Origin: Phallusia fumigata
Taxonomy: Eukaryota > Chordata > Ascidiacea > Phlebobranchia > Ascidiidae
DNA: 64,000 nt
Direction of reading: 5' to 3'
NCBI GenBank assembly: GCA_008931825.1
Contig: QXVZ01034189.1
Location: forward strand, 1 to 64,000
Numbering within the stretch: the stretch's first letter is position 1; each line of letters begins with the position of its first letter. The notes under the pieces are model-generated. The model ran no database searches. It was not told where the DNA came from and saw only the letters and a program-made list of their open reading frames with translations. Positions 12,801 through 24,393 of the stretch are shown here, piece by piece. Made by a program: the position numbers and the translations under genes.

Positions 12801-15800
12801 AAAAAATGCATACTTTAAAATGTAAAATCGTTTAACAATATTTTTAAAATGTAAAATCTTTTTGCAATATTTTCAAAATGAATAAACAGCGTTAAAAACA
12901 AGAAGCGCTGAAAGATAAACATCGATTAATTTTCTCTTAAATGCTTCAAAGCATTGCCACATTATAATGCAAAAAAAAGTAAAATGGTTTTAATATCTGG
13001 TGTTTTTTCTTCATACATGTGTGTGTAATATTAAACTCACTTTAGATTCCCGATGCGGTGATTGAGCCCGTTCCTGTGGCTGTAAGTTGACAGAGGTGCA
13101 AGATACCTCGGTTTGCTTGCGTACAAAATTATCCCCATTCGCGTTGTGGTTGGACCAATGAGAAAGCCGTTGCTAAAGGAATAGAGGAAGCGCCGAAACT
13201 TCTCGAAGTTTTCCGCCCGCACACTCCTGCAGTGCAAAAATGTATGCGATTTTGATTCGAGAGTGAGCCAGGCCTGTACAAGTTTTGGCACGTTGTCAAA
13301 ACCCGCGTCAGCCAACTTGCGTGGGTCTGCAAAGGAGCAAATTGTATTAGCTATAGCCACATAAACTTAAAAGTGCAGCAATGCAAAATCACAGATCGTT
13401 TATTGCCGATCTGTTAAAATACAAGTTTAAAATTCATCTAAATTAAAGCCTGTTACCTGTCATAATATATGAGATTCCGGTCCATGTATTGGTTGTTTTT
13501 AAAACACATTTACAAAAGACGCACGCCATACACATAGTCGCTCGGTTACAGTAAATAGCATTTTCTGAGAAAAGATGTTTTCAAATTGCCAACTCAGCTT
13601 ATAATCATTGCAAAACAAAATTGTCAATGATCGGAACACGATTTTATAGCAACTTTCGTTCCGTTTGTTACGTTACTAATTGCGTCACATTTTCGATTTC
13701 TCGCATGCGTAAAAACGCTCGGTTTAAAATTTCTCGTCATTTTCTACTGATAATGTCAACTACATGAATCGTTTGAATTACAATCTAGACGCTTTTCTGG
13801 CGGTTAAGTTTTAACTAAGCTGCTCTGCCGTATGTTCCTAAGAGATAAATAAATTATGTTCCTAATAGATAAACCAATTTATATCCACCATGATTCGTCT
13901 CCAAGAACCAACATGTCCAATTTGATTCCCGAACAAGCCATGTCATACGTCACATTGGCAGGAGGTGAACGTTGTGTTCCTCCTACCGCAAAAACACGGA
14001 TGACGTACTCAGACATACGCAGATCTTGCAACATTACTTCTTCGATTCCTGGAACAATGTTTAAAACCTTGATATATACGCATAAAATTTAATGTAATCT
14101 GCTTGAGGAATACAAAAGGTAAATAGGGTGTAGACACTTATCGATAGCACCTTGGTGGTTGAAAAAAAAAACGTTTTGGCCATATTTTGAAATCTACGCC
14201 AGTAGAAGATATACTCTATATGCAACTAATCGATTTTTCCTGCGCAAGAGCTAACTGAATGCAAGGTATGCAAATTCTGCAACCCGCCAGCATTTTGGTC
14301 CATAAATTATCATTTTAAAATTATTTCCATCATCAGTTTGCAGGCAGAACCTTTTGACATAACTTATCATCTTACCAACTTCGGCGGGCATTTCTCTCCA
14401 TTCGGTCTCTGCTTCGCGACGGAGCTTGTACTGTACAAGATACGACCGCACCAGCTGGTCAGATCGACTCCATCTAAGTACCATGGCGTTTTGTGCGATA
14501 ACGCCGATGGACACTCCACTTGGCGCTGATAGTGGAAGTTCGTACATCGCTACATAGAACGAAAGTAAACAATACTAATTACGCGAATGTCAACACTCAA
14601 AACTGTAACGTACTTTTCGCTCACTAGTGCACAGTGAACAACGGGAAAATATATTTTGTTTAAATTTTAACTGAAAAATAAATCCAACCAAACTGCAACG
14701 TGAAATGATGACAAACTAATTGTGAAAATGCGCATTCGGGCGTAATTTTGTCCACTGAGAATAAAGTGAAACAAATAAACAAATAAAACAAAAACATATA
14801 TCAAAATGTCCAGGACGATTAGGTTAGCGTTTACTTAGTGTATTTGAAAATATTATTTGTAATTAGGTCTTACGCGTACAAGCATCATTCCAGTCAAATG
14901 AAGAAATTGTATGTGACGTCAAGATGGGTGGCAGGTTACAACTAAATAAACTCCGATCCGCCAATTACGGCAAGACTGTGGTAAAATAACAGTATACACA
15001 GTGACACAACACAGCACTAGGCAAACATATCCGCATCAGAACCAAACGGTTCACGGCAGAGGGGTCACATGCCCAAAAGTGTAAAGACAACATCGCATCA
15101 CTGCCAGCACTTAGCAGAGACCTCTCGCAGACGCCAAAGGTCAAGAGTCGAACATCTGATGTTTTGCCTCAAAACATCTAAACAATGGGCTCGCCATTGT
15201 TGCGACGCGCGTCATTCGGCGGTGGCCGAACGCTTGACCGCTTCCGTTTGTTTGCTAGGGGTCACACCAATGCCCTTTTTAACATCGTGGGATAGTATAG
15301 ACTTTCCTGAAATATATTAAACTATAATTGCTTGGCAAATGTGGTAAAAAACGCACCTCTAAGCTTTTCCAAAATAGCCTTGTGTAAACGAGTCCAATAA
15401 CCACAAAGCTCATCAAGATTCCTCGGAAAGAAAACTCCAGAAGCATCACCGGCAATTGCATATAATTTCGCCTGTGATAATACAATTTTACACCATGGGG
15501 TATATATTAAGAGAAAAGATATTTTAAACTTTAACAAGTTGCTATGTACCATGCTGTAAGCGAGATCGTCATCAACTGGGCCTAGGCGAATTTGCCTAAA
15601 TGTAACCAATAAACCAGAAAATCTTTTTGGATTTCGCCCAAAGCAAGAGGTTCCGCAAGCTTTATGCTGACTATTAACCTTACCCCTAACTAACAAAAAA
15701 CGCCCATAGTGATATTTTTAAACCAGCTAAAATAACTCAAAGATAAGTTAAGCATTTAAAGCACTTAAAAACCTGGCGAGCGTCGTGTATTCCCACCACC

Positions 15801-18800
15801 AACACGACTGTGTTCGGGCTCCGACGCAGCTTTTGCGCCTCTTCTTCCACCTCGTCACGTGACCTCGCAGTGACGACGATGACGACGCGAGGAACATTAC
15901 GTCGTGCTCCGTCCTCAGTTACGAGTAACCGCTTGCGAACATAACGCAACGATCGACCCACGTATGATTGGCCACCACGAGGGGTGCTGGAGTCAATTGC
16001 TACAGGACACACCATTTAAAAAAGGAAAACCAATACAAAATTTGCGAAAGTTTTACTTCTGGTGGTATAAATCGCTTAGTTGAACCCACAATTTTAAACG
16101 TTTCATATGTTGCGGTTTTGTCGATTTTAAGAAATTCTAAAAACTTCGAATTTCGGGGTCATGAAAAGAGTACATATCGCGTAGAGAAAACAAACCGAAT
16201 AGGTTCAAATGAATGATTATGCAAACAGACTAAAATAGGAATGCAATAAGTTAGACAGCCATCGAATAAAAAAACACACGACAACAACCGAATTAGTGAT
16301 AAAAATCTTGAAAGGGTTCCCAAATGATTTTGACTAAAAATGACAACAAATCTTTATCTTGTTTTTAACATGGACTATACCTAGCAATTAACCAAACCTT
16401 GTATAACATCTTGCTTGGTAAGGTGTCTGCGGAGGTTGAAGTCGAGCTTTCTATTAAAACTGGAATGTACAAGAGCCACACGGACCTGTAACGAAATTTC
16501 TTAATGATCACCAGATGTTTACGTCAATGGGTTTACCTTGGTTGTTTTCAAAATAACCTATCAACGAAAAAAGGAGTTAAAAGCACGTCCCGCATTTGCG
16601 AGTTTCACGAAGCGTGTTTCCCGTTTCAGTTATTTACGGATCGAAGCCAAATGTCACCAAAGGTCGCACATGAAAGTGCACATTTTACCGCACAGATTTC
16701 GGCACTCCGCAAAATGGAACCCACCTTTCTGTAGCGAACGTCGAATTTGTCGGTCAGCTTGCGCAGAAGGCACTTGATGCGTTCAAAGTCGACCACAGAA
16801 ACCGCAGTGGACCCGTCGAGAACGTACACAACGTCGATTGGGCTGCTGATCAACTCTGATCAAAGAAAATACCCAAAAAAATACGTTCCGGTTTTCGGCA
16901 GTTTTTGTTTTTTGGCACTATGGTCAGACAGAAACAATAGGGTGTGGTAAAAAAACTTTAGTTTAAATACTTATGTTACTAATAAAGGCACGTAACGAAC
17001 ATAAAAGCGTGAATACATAGAAAAATGTCAAACCAGGCGGAGTCGTTTATTCATTTCGCTGGATTTGTAGCAGTATAGAATAGCAACCAGTCGCGCAAAT
17101 AGTTGCATAAACGGGTCTTAATCATTTTCACGGATCTCAAATTAAAATTCCGACATGCGAACGGAATAATTTCAGCGCATGAGTGTATTGCAATTTTTTG
17201 TGATAAAGATCTAAATTCACAAGAGCGTTCGTCACCTGCGCTATTTTATTGCCAACTGCTCCAACCTCAAACCACTAATTTCAACACGCCACTTACTCTG
17301 CAAGATTATGTGGCCAGTGGCGCCAGTTTGCAATCAACAAACAACGAATGAACTAGCATGGCCTTTTCATTTTGACATCATGCGCAAGTGCTTAATAGTA
17401 TTTTTCGCGTTTTTAAAGTAATATATTAACAACTCGGTAACCTACCTGGAACGTAAGACGATGGTGCCTGTGATGTCACGTTTGGTAGAATTGATTCTAA
17501 GAAGTAAAAACAAACGGTTAGCGTTTTTTTAGTGCTTCTTGAATGTAACACAGACACAGTTGTTTGTTTTAACTGAACAAACATGCCCATACAACCACTT
17601 CGCTTCTTAAAGAAGTCCAAAAATTTATAATACGCTTTGACAAGTTGTTGCAATTTCTTGCGCAAGGATAGCGACTTTTGTGGCTTTTTAGCAAACTTGA
17701 AAGAACGGAGTCCTGACATATCGAAAAAAGGGAAATCCTATGTTACCACCAACGCATTTTGCGAGCAATTTGCTGCAACAGAAAACAGGACTTAAAACTT
17801 GCAAGCATTAACCAACACATAAACGTCCGATGTTCAGTTAAACACAAGACAAAGAAAGTCCTTGAATTTGGAGTACGACGTCTTGCTTGAATATTTAACT
17901 ATAAATCCAGTTCCGTCAAACTTATGTTTTCAATGTCAATGTTTAAAAGGAACACACAAAGTTGGCCTTTTGATTTCGTCGGCGCGAGGACCTTGTACGC
18001 AGACAATTCCGGATATTACCTGGCGCAATTACTGGTGGTCTGGCCATAAACGTGTCTTCCAAGTCCCGCCACGCAGCCCCGAATCGACTTGAATTCGAGA
18101 AGTCAAATGAGCACGAAATGCCGACAAGGAGTAAAATACCATCCATGAGGCAACAACAAGAACGCATGCCTCCTTTTGCCCGCTTGCAGTTGGTGCACTG
18201 AAGTAACAAATGCGAAAATGCAACACCTCTATCTACATGCCTTTGCTCTTCCAAACGACTAGTTTTGTACAATTCTAAATACAAAGGCATTTGGGAACAA
18301 GCTACATACGTGACCGTATGACTTTTAGCACTGATGTATTGTGTCATGCCTCGTAACTTACTTGACAAAAGCCGAGCCTTTTGTAAACTTTGCTGATCTC
18401 TTCACAGCGCTCGCTCCCTCGCTCGCTCTGTTTTGTACTTGAACTTGATAGAACTGCCTGACTATGACTGGAGAAAAAAACTAAACCTAACGCTTTGTAG
18501 CATGTTCCGAAGCCGCTGCTTAGGAGAATGGTAGTTACGGTCATGCCATAAGCATTTTAAACGTCCAAGTCTTGTTTCTTGCACCATACCGGTCAAGCGT
18601 GGTTTCGCGTAATTCGCTAATCCTGTTAAGCCAACAGGTTCACACCCTAGGGTTGTGGTTTCCCATACCTCGCACGACAGACCAATGTTTACTGTAAACT
18701 TCATTTTAATTTGAGGCGAAAGGGCAAAAATTTCCGGTGACTGCACGTGGATTGATCTGACGACAGACACTATTTAACACAAGGTAGAGGCCCACCGTGC

Positions 18801-21800
18801 CGTTCGTATGGAGGCGACAGGACTTAAAATTGAAAAAAAATTTTGTAAGCTATTCGGCACTTGGTCATTTAAAGAAGATTGATGACAAAACGCAAAAGGC
18901 AAGAGTAAGGTAGCAATTATCAGTTGTCACAAAGCAGTTAAGCGTGACCGAACATTTAGCAGTCGCCTTATCGCTGTACATTCGTAACCCGCTTTTTTCG
19001 GGAAGAACTCGACGCAATTACGGTGCGGATAATTGCCGCGCGTTTGGCGTTGCATTCTAGGCATTCCACAAATCGCGTTTCCTAAACTTGGCTCTCTCGA
19101 CGGCGGGCCAAGTTTTTACGATCAAAACTGCCGCGCTGAGATAAACGACAAGCGAACAGGCGGGTGCACTTAAAGCGAACTGGGAGCGCCTAGTTTGTCT
19201 GTCATACTGCAGCAGTCATGTCATGTTGCACCTAATTACTACTGTCACTGCTTTATCCAAAATGTTTTCGGGACTGACTCGGGTGAATAGTAACGCTCTG
19301 TTCTCTGCAGCGGGTCACACTCCAACTGTGAATCTACGCGCACAATCTTGTAATCTGGTGTCCGCGGGTAATCCACCATCTTGTTTAAAATCTCGCCTCG
19401 AAGAACGCCGTACCATAGGACTTCGGACTAAAAAAGCTAGTCCGCCTGTCAAAAAAACTTAAAGCCAATGATAAATGACTGCAATAGTTGCCGTAATCAG
19501 CCACAGCAACTGAGGCCAGACAAGCGCCTAAAACAAATTGACACTAAGTTTTATACACGCCATTGGTCAGGCCGTCTCAGCCACAGCCTTATCAAACGCG
19601 AATATCTCTACTCGCCTTTGCATATCTATCGCATGACTGGTCGTGAAAACGCAAGGTTGTCTCGTCTTATGCAGCGGCCTGATATTGTTGTAAATTGCCT
19701 TGCAAATGTTGTTTTACCTCAGAGAGGATAAAAGTTGTTGCTACGTTGTGGTTTCAATAACGGGCTATTAGAGGTCAAAGACAACGCAACATTTGCATTC
19801 AGAGTACCTTAGGTTATCGTGAAGGCATTTTAATCATATGATATGATCAAAACATTACTCATTATGTGAAAAACCTTTGGCGTTGCAAATACCAACAGCT
19901 TTAAGTGAATGGGCAGATTTCCGGATTAAATGTGGTTTTCTAGATTTATTGCTGTTTTGCATTTCATTAGATAATTCACCTTCTAGAACAGTGGTTCTCA
20001 AAGTGGAGTCCGCGGTCCCCCCGTAAGGCAATTTTAGGGGGATCGCGAAGCGTCTTTGGTCTCACTTGGTCGATTTTATTTCGCGTGACTACTGATACAT
20101 TACGTGTGTACGTTTTATATGTAGCCTTTGTGACAATGCTTGCTTTGTGGATGCGATTGTGGCTTACACAAAGCGTTGGTGTGGAGTGATGAAGTAAAAA
20201 GTATTTGAGTTAAAGTGAACCGCGAGTCATCGAAAAAACGGCAGGGGGACCGTTATGCAAATAATTTAAAAAAGTTTGAGAACCACTGTTCTAGAATCTA
20301 GATCTCCACCCAGGATGGCAAGTAAGGTCACATAGTATTATGTGCCATTTGTTCGGAGGAACAAAGAAAAGCTGTACTTTGACAGAATTCCGTGCATGTT
20401 AAGTTAGGAACTTCACCCTAAGGCAGTATATACTGCTACGCCTGTATCGATGTTTGGGTGACGAAAACACGATATTACGAAAAGACGTGTGCCTTATGCG
20501 AAAACGAACTTTTTTTCAANTGTACGTTTTATATGTAGCCTTTGTGACAATGCTTGCTTTGTGGATGCGATTGTGGCCTACACAAAGCGGGTGTGGAGTG
20601 ATGAAGTAAAAAGTATTTGAGTTAAAGTGAACCGTGAGTCATCGAAAAAACGGCAGGGGGACCGTTATGCAAATAATTTAAAAAAGTTTGAGAACCACTG
20701 TTCTAGAATCTAGATCTCCACCCAGGATGGCAAGTAAGGTCACATAGTATTATGTGCCATTTGTTCGGAGGAACAAAGAAAAGCTGTACTTTGACAGAAT
20801 TCCGTGCATGTTAAGTTAGGAACTTCACCCTAAGGCAGTATATACTGCTACACCTGTATCGATGTTTGGGTGACGAAAACACGATATTACGAAAAGACGT
20901 GTGCCTTATGCGAAAACGCACTTTTTTCAAATGCTAGACATCTTAACCAAGTTCAACGACCACCAAATCTTTACAGGTAGGTTAGTGATTAAATAAATGC
21001 AAGGGTAGGCGCAAAAAAATACAAGTTAGTAAATGTTCGTGAAACATTTTCTATGTTTCGACAAACTTCCTGATGATTACAACAGCGTTTGTCGAAAGGT
21101 ACAAGATGTTTTACACACAAGCACCAGCTGGTATCTTTTGAAAACAAGGTGATTGTTAAAAGGTACCTGGAATGAACCACCTTGAGATCATTTTACTTTT
21201 AAATCGCCCAACTCTGCTTTCTACGGTAGCCGTGTATTTCACGCCGGGCTTGAGATTGCCAAGTACCAGTTGATTTACGGATCCAGTAACGTCAAAAGTC
21301 CTTAAAAGATCTTTGTCATTATTATGTCAAAAGATATACGTTTTCAGTCCGTAACTCAGCTGAAATTTATAACAGGTGTTTGTGCGAAGTAATAATTTGC
21401 AACATCAAGTCTTGTTTGGCTGTCGAGGATCTTGTGGTTTAACATGACTACATTTTTTAGCTATAATATGTGTTATCTATCAAGAACATTAAACCATTTA
21501 GTGTTAGAAACAATTCCAAGCAACTGCATTATACCATTGGTCATTTAAAAAACGAATCAAAATCGTTTACCGTTCTTTAGCATCCGGCTCCGATGCGCAC
21601 ACTGTCAGATAAAATCCATCAATCCGATGACCGGTAGTGGGCGCTAACCACTTAATAATAACTGTCTGATTTCGCGGATACTGAACGGTGTAAAGCGAGA
21701 TTGGCGCCGGAATGTCTGTAAAGGTGCAGTTAACATGTTATAGAAAACGTATAATGTTGGTTTGTAGATAAATGACTGCAACATGAACTCATGCGTAAAT

Positions 21801-23637
21801 GTGCACATTCAAAATTGAACATTAGTTTTTAAAAAGCAGTGACGAAAACGATTTAGGTGATGCGGACCAGAAAATCATTTAATTAACAAAAGGAAAAGTA
21901 AATTACATCCAATATAGGGTTTTTATTGCAGGTAGACTGGGCAATCTTATACAAATATAAATACATTTTGTGGTGACTTTTGAACTAATAGGATGTTTTA
22001 TACTAATAAATGCAATCAAAATTTGATGTCATGTCAGCGGTATACATACAGGCTACATGATATGCGTATATAAAGTTGCAACAAAGCGTGTGATATGTAA
22101 CTTTCGACACCGGAGGCTTATACGGGCATTGACCCTTTCACGCACTTATTAAAGTTTATGACANTTTCAGTCCATAACTCAGCTGAAATTTATAACAAGT
22201 ATTTGTGCGAAGCAATAATTTGCAAGATCAAAACTTGTTCGGCTGTCGAGGATCTTGTGGTTTGACATGACAAAATTTTTTAGCTGTATTATGTGTTATC
22301 TATCAAGAACATTAAACCGTTTTGTGTTAGAAACAATTCCAAGCAACGGCATTATACCATTGGTCTTTTAAAAAACGAATCAAAATCGTTTACCGTTCTT
22401 TAGCATCCGGCTCCGATGCGCACACTGTCAGATGAAATCCATCAATCCGATGACCGGTAGTGGGCGCTAACCACTTAATAATAACTGTCTGATTTCGCGG
22501 ATACTGAACGGTGTAAAGCGAGATTGGCGCCGGAATGTCTGTAAAGGTGCAGTTAACATGTCATAGAAAACGTATAATGTTGGTTTGTAGATAAATGACT
22601 GCAACATGAACTCATGCGTAAATTTGCACCTTTAAAATTGAACATTAGTTTTTAAAATGCAGTGACGAAAACGATTTAGGTGCTGCGGACCAGAAAATCA
22701 TTCAATTAACAAAAGGGAAAGTAAATTACATCCACTATAGGGTTTTTATTGCAGGTAGACTGGGTAATCTTATACAAATATAAATACATTTTGTGGTGAC
22801 TTTTGAACTAATAGGAGGTTTTTACTAATAAATGCAATCAAAATTTAATGTCATGTCAGCGGTATACATACAGGCTACATGATATGCGTTTGTGAAGTTG
22901 CAGCAAAGCGTGTGATATGTAACTTTCGACACCGGAGGCTTATACGGGCATTAACCCTTTCACGCACTTATTAAAGTTTATGACATGTTAGTCCACCCAA
23001 TTGTCCCAATTGTATGCAAGGGATTTTTTGGACAGGCAATTAAATGTCAGAAAGCTTTCCTAGGATATAATTTAGGGATTTCGAGACGAGTCACCGACAG
23101 TCTTTGTTCGCGCTGGGTGTTTTATGAGTATCAACTGAAAACGATCTTTCAAGGTTGATCAAAAAGGTCATACAGTCTAGCGCTGGCTTAACGCAGAAGT
23201 TGCGCACGTTTGTAGTTGTGTAAAATTGGCCTACCTGGCTGTTTACTTTTTTACAGGGCAAAACCAGCACGTACGTTAAAATATATGTGGTGGCTTAGTT
23301 AATTTTTGTGAACAACACATCTAAGAACTAGGCCGTTAACTGTCAATCTTACAACCACTAATTGACAAGCCAGCAGCTAAAGCAAATAAAAATCATTGCT
23401 TGTAAAAAACACAATCTATCGCAAACATACCGCAAAATAAGACGAACCTGGAATATTCCTAGTTAAGCTCCTCTGATCTTCGTTTTTTGGCATCAACAGT
23501 GGGTTTAGGCCCAGTAATCCATCTGCTGCTAAATTTTTAAGTTCCTTTTGTTTTTCCTCCGTATGTGGAGGTGGTGTGCCTGTTTGTACCACAGAGTAAA
23601 CACAGACAAGTATACAAACGTTCAAAAGAAAATACAT
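24..23637 (-). CDS. Secreted multi-domain VWA / fibronectin type III protein (5' part; runs off left edge)
   Basis: Spliced model, in frame throughout, about 2,941 residues in the window. Exons on the minus strand: 23448-23637, 21571-21715, 21197-21300, 17446-17496, 16725-16855, 16398-16485, 15773-15999, 15357-15471, 14376-14549, 13889-14048, 13041-13226, 12575-12719, 12121-12307, 11892-12057, 11637-11743, 11367-11516, 11175-11297, about 10787-11103, 10391-10578, 9641-9794, 9354-9517, 8881-9045, 8579-8683, 7959-8518, 7593-7773, 7142-7331, 6565-6751, 4401-4490, 4125-4227, 3943-4058, 24-3878. It starts with a signal peptide (MYFLLNVCILVCVYSVV). Domain order: FN3, VWA1, FN3, VWA2, three FN3, VWA3, FN3, a Thr/Ser-rich acidic linker, three FN3, then a mucin-like region. 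Most module borders are phase-1 introns, as in shuffled extracellular proteins. VWA2 keeps DESWS, a GRTNTG loop and VVTDG, so its metal site looks complete; VWA1 (DGSTA) and VWA3 (IETSP) are degenerate. The plan resembles FACIT collagens XII/XIV, but no Gly-X-Y repeat is present here. Least certain: the donor near 10787. Function inferred: extracellular matrix or adhesion. Confidence 0.8.
4202..4424. repeat. Contig-overlap duplication around N at 4313 (111 bp x 2)
   Basis: Bases 4202-4312 recur as 4314-4424 on either side of a single N, apparently without differences. The block covers the 5' end of the FN3 exon at 4125-4227 and the 3' end of the FN3 exon at 4401-4490. The gene model needs only one copy. 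I read it as an unmerged end overlap between two contigs, not a biological tandem repeat. Confidence 0.85.
4664..7518. repeat. Contig-overlap duplication around N at 6091 (1,427 bp x 2)
   Basis: Bases 4664-6090 recur as 6092-7518, both exactly 1,427 long, with only a handful of substitutions. Each copy holds the same two FN3 exons: 5714-5903 with 5137-5323, and 7142-7331 with 6565-6751. Reading phase works with a single set. The copies should be collapsed; the differences look allelic. Confidence 0.9.
14877..15339. other. Intron of the VWA/FN3 gene with a dispersed 39-bp repeat
   Basis: The non-coding stretch between VWA1 and the second FN3 module (14550-15356) ends in a 39-base block at 15301-15339. 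The block is repeated exactly at 24355-24393 in the intergenic region. The sequence before each copy is unrelated. About 15000-15300 is richer in G+C than its surroundings. I could not assign it to a SINE or other family. Confidence 0.4.
19989..20288. mobile_element. Non-autonomous hAT-type MITE, 300 bp
   Basis: The termini are inverted repeats: CAGTGGTTCTCAAA at the left and its complement TTTGAGAACCACTG at the right. They are flanked by a perfect 8-base target duplication TTCTAGAA (19981-19988 and 20289-20296). An 8-bp duplication and CAGTGG-type ends are hallmarks of hAT elements. At 300 bp it has no room for a transposase. Its right half appears again after the N at 20520 because of the contig overlap. 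Confidence 0.85.
20107..20930. repeat. Contig-overlap duplication around N at 20520
   Basis: Bases 20107-20519 recur as 20521-20930 with a few substitutions and small indels. The block includes the right part of the hAT-type MITE and its unique flank. A repeat of unique flank argues for an assembly overlap, not a second insertion. Confidence 0.85.
21342..22985. repeat. Contig-overlap duplication around N at 22164 (about 821 bp x 2)
   Basis: Bases 21342-22163 recur as 22165-22985 with scattered substitutions and indels. Each copy contains the same exon, the first half of the first FN3 module (21571-21715 and 22394-22538). Using both would give two first halves before one second half, which is not a valid FN3 fold. 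One copy should be counted. Confidence 0.88.
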
Positions 23638-24354
23638 TGGCCTCTTCGTTTACATTACATTCAATTATTTTCACCTAGTTTTAAACATCTGTAAAATGTT
23701 ATAACGCTGTAAACTAGGTCAAGTGCTAAAGCCTTTTAGCAGGTTTTAAAAATAAACTCTTGGTTTGCCATTTCTAAACAGCATACAAGTTTAAAACAAC
23801 GGATAACAAGCATGCAAGTTGCAACAAACTGTAGAATCGTCTAGTCATTGCATGTAAACTTAAAAATCGCAAGGCAAAGTTTACACATCGCAACCACAAA
23901 GCATGTACTCCGCAAATTTGTTGTGTTGCCGGCAACAGCTTATAACTTCACAAAAGGGCAAACGTCCGTGAAATCGAAAGTTAAACATCAAAAACGTTCG
24001 ACCATTTTTCCGAAATTTTGCACGCATTGGTTTCGTGCCCCAGTAGTTACAAAAATTCGCAGATTCTCCTTTTCAATCTCTTTCCGAGAAAGGTTTACAT
24101 ACCGCAACTTCAAACGAATGCGATAAAATCACATCAGATCTGTAAAAAGCAGTGCGCATGCACTATTTTTACAGAGAAAATAAAATTGTCCAATACCAAC
24201 AACTTGGCCTGCAAGAACTTAACATCAGCTACCACATAAAAAACGCTTTCGAAAATCAATTCAAACTTGTTTCTGCTGATCTGCAGACTACTACATTGCC
24301 GCTGCTGCGTACCCAGTACACGGTCTTTACTTTCTATCTGTGTAGCCTAAACTA

Positions 24355-24393
24355 ACTTTCCTGAAATATATTAAACTATAATTGCTTGGCAAA
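24355..24393. repeat. 39-bp dispersed repeat, second copy
   Basis: Identical over 39 bases to 15301-15339 and in the same orientation. Flanks are unrelated. It may be a shared fragment of an old interspersed element. Confidence 0.5.

Larger units (their letters stand above)
17497..21196. other. Large intron of the VWA/FN3 gene (about 3.7 kb)
   Basis: No exon of the gene is needed between 17446-17496 and 21197-21300, because both borders are phase 1. About 18900-19740 is more G+C-rich than the rest and has several open frames on the plus strand, none resembling a protein I know. The intron also holds a hAT-type MITE and the overlap duplication around 20520. Confidence 0.55.

Noticed and set aside
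13227-13360. Upstream part of the open frame before the second VWA exon as coding.
   Set aside because: The acceptor at 13226/13227 gives the VWA motif DESWSV in phase; the upstream residues match nothing.
20521-20701. A second truncated copy of the hAT-type MITE.
   Set aside because: Unique flanking sequence is duplicated with it, so it is the contig overlap and not a new insertion.
22394-22538. A second FN3 first-half exon in the VWA/FN3 gene.
   Set aside because: It is the counterpart of 21571-21715 in the overlap around the N at 22164; including both breaks the FN3 fold.
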